Assembly: GCA_021798655.1 (NCBI GenBank)
Contig: JAJZFE010000230.1
Location: 1 to 8,156 of the forward strand
Source of the DNA: Acidobacteriota bacterium
Lineage (GTDB): Bacteria; Acidobacteriota; Terriglobia; Terriglobales; Acidobacteriaceae
Length of the DNA: 8,156 nucleotides
Direction of reading: 5' to 3'
Under the pieces are notes generated by a model. The model was given only the letters and a program-made list of their open reading frames with translations, ran no database searches and was not told where the DNA came from. Position 1 is the first letter of the stretch, and each line of letters begins with the position of its first letter. Shown in pieces: positions 5,710 to 8,156 of the stretch. The position numbers and the translations under genes were made by a program.

Positions 5710-5766
5710 GGGTGGCCGGAGTTTGATGGGACGAAAGATGCTGTGGACGCGCTGAGGGGCGGCGGT

Positions 5767-5775
5767 TGATACACT
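5767..5775 (+). promoter_or_regulatory. Extended -10 element upstream of dxs
   Basis: TGATACACT contains TGn followed by TACACT, four of six matches to TATAAT with all TANNNT positions kept. Transcription would start near 5782, which is the A of an ATG opening the short leader ORF. No convincing -35 is visible, which is common for extended -10 promoters. Confidence 0.4.
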
Positions 5776-5781
5776 GTTTGG

Positions 5782-5844
5782 ATGCAACAAGGCCGGAGTG
5801 TTCCGGCCTGTTCGCAGCAGGGCTGGGACCCGGAACGTACATGA
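5782..5844 (+). CDS. Candidate 20-codon leader ORF overlapping the dxs start
   Basis: The frame opens with ATG six bases after the extended -10 and encodes a 20-residue peptide starting MQQGRSVPAC. It ends with TGA at 5842-5844, overlapping the dxs ATG (5841-5843) as ATGA, the classic arrangement for translational coupling. A perfect hairpin lies inside the ORF. dxs itself has only a weak, poorly placed ribosome site. The peptide has no recognised family and no run of a single regulatory codon, so classical amino-acid attenuation is not indicated. It may be a coupling device or a chance ORF. Confidence 0.4.
   Translation: MQQGRSVPACSQQGWDPERT
5790..5809 (+). promoter_or_regulatory. GC-rich hairpin in the dxs leader
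   Basis: AGGCCGGA (5790-5797) pairs perfectly with TCCGGCCT (5802-5809) around a GTGT loop, giving an eight-pair stem of which six pairs are G-C. It lies 31 bases upstream of the dxs ATG, inside the leader ORF, and is not followed by T residues. It therefore looks like a translation- or stability-control element, not a terminator. A protein-binding operator just after the start site is an alternative. Confidence 0.5.
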
Positions 5845-7724
5845 GTGAGTATTTGAGCAGGATCCAATCGCCGGCGGATGTGAAGAAGCTGGGGATGGTA
5901 GAGCTGGAGCGTCTGGCGGAAGAGATTCGCGAACGGCTGATCCAGGATGTCGCGAAGACGGGCGGACACATTGGGCCGAACCTTGGCGTGGTGGAGCTGA
6001 CGCTGGCGATGCACTTCGTGTTCGACACGCCGCAGGACAGCTTTGTGTTTGACGTGAGCCACCAGTGCTATGTGCACAAGCTGCTGACGGGGCGCGAGGA
6101 TCGGTTCGATACGATTCGGCAGCCGGGCGGGTTGAACGGGTTCATGCTGCGGACTGAAAGTCCACATGACAGTTTCGGGGCTGGCCATGCGGGGACGGCG
6201 CTGAGCGCGGCCCTGGGCATGGCCGTGGCGCGGGATATGAGCGGCGGCAGCGAGAAGGTGGTGGCGCTGTGCGGCGATGCCGCGTTCACGAACGGGATCA
6301 GCTTTGAGGCGTTGAACAACATCGCGCAGACGAAGCAGATGCTGGTGATCCTGAACGATAACGAGTGGTCGATCGACAAGAATGTCGGGGCGATTGCGGA
6401 GTACTTCCACAAGATTGCGACGAATCCGACGTATGTGAGCCTGCATGAGCGCGCGGCGGAGCTGCTGGAAAAAGTCGGTGGCAAGGCGGCGCTGCACATT
6501 GCGAAGAAGGCGGAAGAGGCGGCCAAGGGGATCGTGGGCCGCGGCATGATCTTTGAGGAGTTCGGGCTGCAATACTACGGCCCGGTGGACGGGCACAACC
6601 TGCCGGCGCTGATTGAGACGTTCAAGTTTTTGAAGACGCAGAACCGTCCGGTGGTGCTGCACGCGTTGACGCAGAAGGGCCGCGGATTTCAGCCGGCGAT
6701 GGAGCAGCAGAAGAAGTTCCATGGGCTGGGGCCGTTCGATCCGGAGACCGGAGCGACTGGCTCCAAGACGGGGGCCGCGGGGCAGAAGACGTACTCGGAG
6801 ATCTTTGCCGAGAGCCTGACCAAGCTGGCGGATGCAAACGATAAAGTAGTAGCGATTACGGCGGCGATGCCGAACGGCACGGCGCTGGATCTGTTCCGGC
6901 CGCACCACCCGACGCGGTACTTCGATGTGGGCATTGCGGAGGAGCACGCGGTGCTGTTTGCGGCAGGCATGGCGACGAAGGGGTATCGGCCGTTCTGCGC
7001 GATCTACTCGACGTTTCTGCAGAGGGCGTTTGACCAGATTGTGCACGATGTGGCGCTGCAGGAGCTGCCGGTGGTGTTCTGCATGGACCGCGGCGGGCTG
7101 AGCGGCGATGACGGGCCGACGCATCATGGGCTGTTCGACATCAGCTATCTGCGCGGGGTTCCGAACCTGATCCACATGAGCCCGAAGGACGAGGACGAGC
7201 TGCAGGACATGATGGCGACGGCGTTGGAGCACAACGGGCCGAGCGCGATACGATATCCGCGAGGGACGGGGCCGGGCGTGGCGCTGAAGGCGCAGCCGGT
7301 GGCGCTGGAGATTGGCAAGGCTGAGGTGTTGCAGGACGGCAGCGATGTTGTAGTTTTTGCTCTGGGCAACATGGTGGCCGAGGGGATGAAGCTGGCGAAG
7401 CTGCTGGCAGCCGAAGGGCAGAGCGTGGCGGTGGTGAATGCGCGGTTTGCAAAGCCTCTGGATGCGGAGTGCGTGAGTGGGTTCGCGCGGCGCTGCGGCG
7501 TGGTGGTGACGATGGAGGATCACGTGCTGGCGGGCGGGTTCGGCTCGGCGGTGCTGGAGTGCCTGAACGCGGCGGAGATTGAGACGCCGGTGGTGCGGGT
7601 GGGCTGGCCGGACCAGTTCATCGAGCATGGGAAGCCGGAGGCTCTGCGCGCGAAGTATGGGCTGACGCCGGAGGCCGCGATGGAGCGGGTGCGGCCGCTG
7701 TTGAAGAAGGCTGTCGGGGTGTAA
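5841..7724 (+). CDS. dxs: 1-deoxy-D-xylulose-5-phosphate synthase
   Basis: This 627-residue cytoplasmic enzyme (family norm about 620-640) condenses pyruvate and glyceraldehyde 3-phosphate, using thiamine diphosphate and Mg2+. It is the first step of the MEP isoprenoid pathway and also feeds thiamine and pyridoxal synthesis. The N-terminal domain has TGGHIGPNLG (His43), DVSHQCYVHK (His74), GAGHAGTALSAALGMA, and the cofactor motif from GDA (145-147) to NDNEWSI (172-178). Asp146 and Asn174 are the Mg2+ ligands expected. GPVDGHN and KFHGLGPFDPETG follow. The central domain has GIAEEHAVLFAAG with catalytic Glu367, YSTFLQRAFDQIVHD, and DRGG...DDGPTHHG (Asp424, His428). The C-terminal transketolase domain is complete. 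GDG is replaced by GDA, as I recall from a DXS subgroup in several phyla. ATG 5841 fits the family N-terminus; a TTG at 5766 would add 25 unrelated residues. Confidence 0.97.
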   Translation: MSEYLSRIQSPADVKKLGMVELERLAEEIRERLIQDVAKTGGHIGPNLGVVELTLAMHFVFDTPQDSFVFDVSHQCYVHKLLTGREDRFDTIRQPGGLNGFMLRTESPHDSFGAGHAGTALSAALGMAVARDMSGGSEKVVALCGDAAFTNGISFEALNNIAQTKQMLVILNDNEWSIDKNVGAIAEYFHKIATNPTYVSLHERAAELLEKVGGKAALHIAKKAEEAAKGIVGRGMIFEEFGLQYYGPVDGHNLPALIETFKFLKTQNRPVVLHALTQKGRGFQPAMEQQKKFHGLGPFDPETGATGSKTGAAGQKTYSEIFAESLTKLADANDKVVAITAAMPNGTALDLFRPHHPTRYFDVGIAEEHAVLFAAGMATKGYRPFCAIYSTFLQRAFDQIVHDVALQELPVVFCMDRGGLSGDDGPTHHGLFDISYLRGVPNLIHMSPKDEDELQDMMATALEHNGPSAIRYPRGTGPGVALKAQPVALEIGKAEVLQDGSDVVVFALGNMVAEGMKLAKLLAAEGQSVAVVNARFAKPLDAECVSGFARRCGVVVTMEDHVLAGGFGSAVLECLNAAEIETPVVRVGWPDQFIEHGKPEALRAKYGLTPEAAMERVRPLLKKAVGV

Positions 7725-7803
7725 GAGCAGGGGTATGCAGTAGAACAGCGGCGAGCCTGGTGGTTGAGGCAGCCGATAGGAGTTGGTGGCGGCATGGGCG
7801 GCG

Positions 7804-7869
7804 TGAAATGCGGGGGTCCCTCCGCTGCGCCAAACGATGAAGCCGTTTGGCTTCGGTCGAGATGACAAG
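7804..7869. repeat. Dispersed-type intergenic repeat (reads VISTEA...RRDPRIS on the minus strand)
   Basis: In minus orientation the segment begins CTTGTCATCTCGACCGAAGC and contains GGAGGGACCCCCGCATTTCA. This matches, from memory, a repeat family scattered in intergenic DNA of Terriglobia and some other bacteria that often yields spurious small ORFs. It holds an 8-bp perfect inverted repeat, GCCAAACG (7829-7836) with CGTTTGGC (7844-7851). An alternative 6-bp stem, GAAGCC (7839-7844) with GGCTTC (7849-7854), cannot form at the same time. The rest of the 211-bp gap (7725-7935) holds nothing I recognise. Boundaries are approximate, and family membership needs a genome search. Confidence 0.5.
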
Positions 7870-7935
7870 CTTTCTAGCGAGCCACAGATGCACGGGCTTC
7901 GGCGCGATGTCGGCACTTTGGTGCGCGATGGACGA

Positions 7936-8156
7936 TTACGAGCGGGGATGCTGCAGGGCGAGGAGTTCGAGGGTGCGGCGCTGGCGGTAGGCGAAGGTGG
8001 CGGCGAGCTGGCGGCGGAGGAAGAGCGCGTTGGCGAGTGAGCCGAGGGGGCCGAAGGGTGGCTGGTAGGTGACGTGGTCGACGAGCTTTGTGCCGGTTGC
8101 GGTGGGCGTGACCGAGTGGCAGTGACGCCAGTGCTTGAAGGGTCCGTGTAGCTGAG
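7936..8156 (-). CDS. SRPBCC-family (START-like / polyketide cyclase-like) protein, C-terminal 73 codons; start beyond window
   Basis: Reading the minus strand from the window edge gives 72 residues before TAA (7938-7936). The pattern is characteristic of the C-terminal half of SRPBCC proteins: GPFKHWRHCHSVTPTATGT, where the aromatic-rich strand and the T-x-T-G-T turn line up with the family. The strand VDHVTYQPPFGPLG follows, then the long C-terminal helix (ALFLRRQLAATFAYRQRRTLELLA). These proteins bind hydrophobic ligands in a deep helix-grip cavity, and the ligand here is unknown. Family length is about 150 residues, so roughly half is missing. The last two bases of a further codon are at the edge (8155-8156). 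The gene is convergent with dxs, 211 bp apart. A plus-strand frame over the same bases is a shadow. Confidence 0.82.
   Translation of the reverse strand, partial: QLHGPFKHWRHCHSVTPTATGTKLVDHVTYQPPFGPLGSLANALFLRRQLAATFAYRQRRTLELLALQHPRS

Noticed and set aside
5766..5840. N-terminal extension of DXS from TTG 5766
   Set aside because: It adds 25 residues with no DXS similarity and the TTG lies within the probable promoter. ATG 5841 matches the family start.
3242..6028. A 928-codon minus-strand open frame spanning the esterase, the heptamer array, the LprI gene and the dxs start
   Set aside because: It runs antisense or out of frame to three well-recognised genes, is dominated by Pro/Arg/Ser from GC-rich antisense codons, and is kept open partly by the stop-free minus strand of the heptamer array.
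7837..8040. A 67-codon plus-strand frame near the right edge
   Set aside because: It begins inside the dispersed repeat and is antisense to the clear SRPBCC C-terminal sequence.
1..8156. A new multi-gene defence or mobile system
   Set aside because: All recognised genes belong to ordinary metabolic, transport or envelope families. No nuclease, transposase, reverse transcriptase or toxin-antitoxin signature was seen on either strand.

Overview
The window is a GC-rich bacterial chromosome segment with eight protein genes, two of them cut by the window edges, plus one candidate leader ORF. No rRNA, tRNA, CRISPR array, transposase or phage gene is visible. I infer an Acidobacteriota member of the Terriglobia type (Granulicella, Terriglobus or Edaphobacter relatives). 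The grounds are the gene mix (sialate O-acetylesterase, secreted sugar-ester hydrolase, DUF4440 and catechol-dioxygenase-like VOC proteins), the variant DXS, and an intergenic repeat that reads 'VISTEA...RRDPRIS' on the minus strand, a type I remember from those genomes. The taxon is an inference, not a demonstrated fact.

Layout. Bases 1-1629 hold a minus-strand cluster: a secreted DUF4440/SnoaL-like protein, then a VOC (catechol-2,3-dioxygenase-like) protein 22 bp downstream, then after 92 bp a sialate O-acetylesterase that leaves the window. Divergent to it, from 1678, is a DAACS-family carboxylate/amino-acid symporter. The 48 bp between the two start codons carries two opposed -10 boxes and a perfect 7+7 dyad between them. 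Bases 2974-3321 are a lower-GC convergent intergenic region with a C10 tract, a perfect 14-bp inverted repeat and a G-quadruplex-type motif. Bases 3322-4401 (minus) encode a secreted alpha/beta hydrolase of the acetyl-xylan/BD-FAE esterase type. Bases 4446-4592 are a 21-unit heptanucleotide tandem array in the divergent promoter region. Bases 4645-5709 (plus) encode a secreted LprI-domain plus RsiV-like (DUF3298) protein. Bases 5841-7724 (plus) encode DXS, preceded by a possible 20-codon leader ORF whose stop overlaps the dxs start. A dispersed-type repeat lies at 7804-7869, and the C-terminal end of an SRPBCC protein (minus) closes the window.

How the genes work together. Both carbohydrate esterases are predicted to be exported and to strip acyl groups from sugars or polysaccharides, which suits a plant-polymer or glycoconjugate degrader. 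The symporter would import acidic amino acids or dicarboxylates. DXS is the housekeeping first enzyme of the MEP isoprenoid pathway. I see no coherent new multi-gene defence, mobile or biosynthetic system. The unusual signals are regulatory and repetitive: the heptamer array, the dxs leader ORF with hairpin, and a recurring arrangement in which a -10 box lies 6-8 nt before an ATG that lacks a Shine-Dalgarno sequence, suggesting leaderless transcripts.
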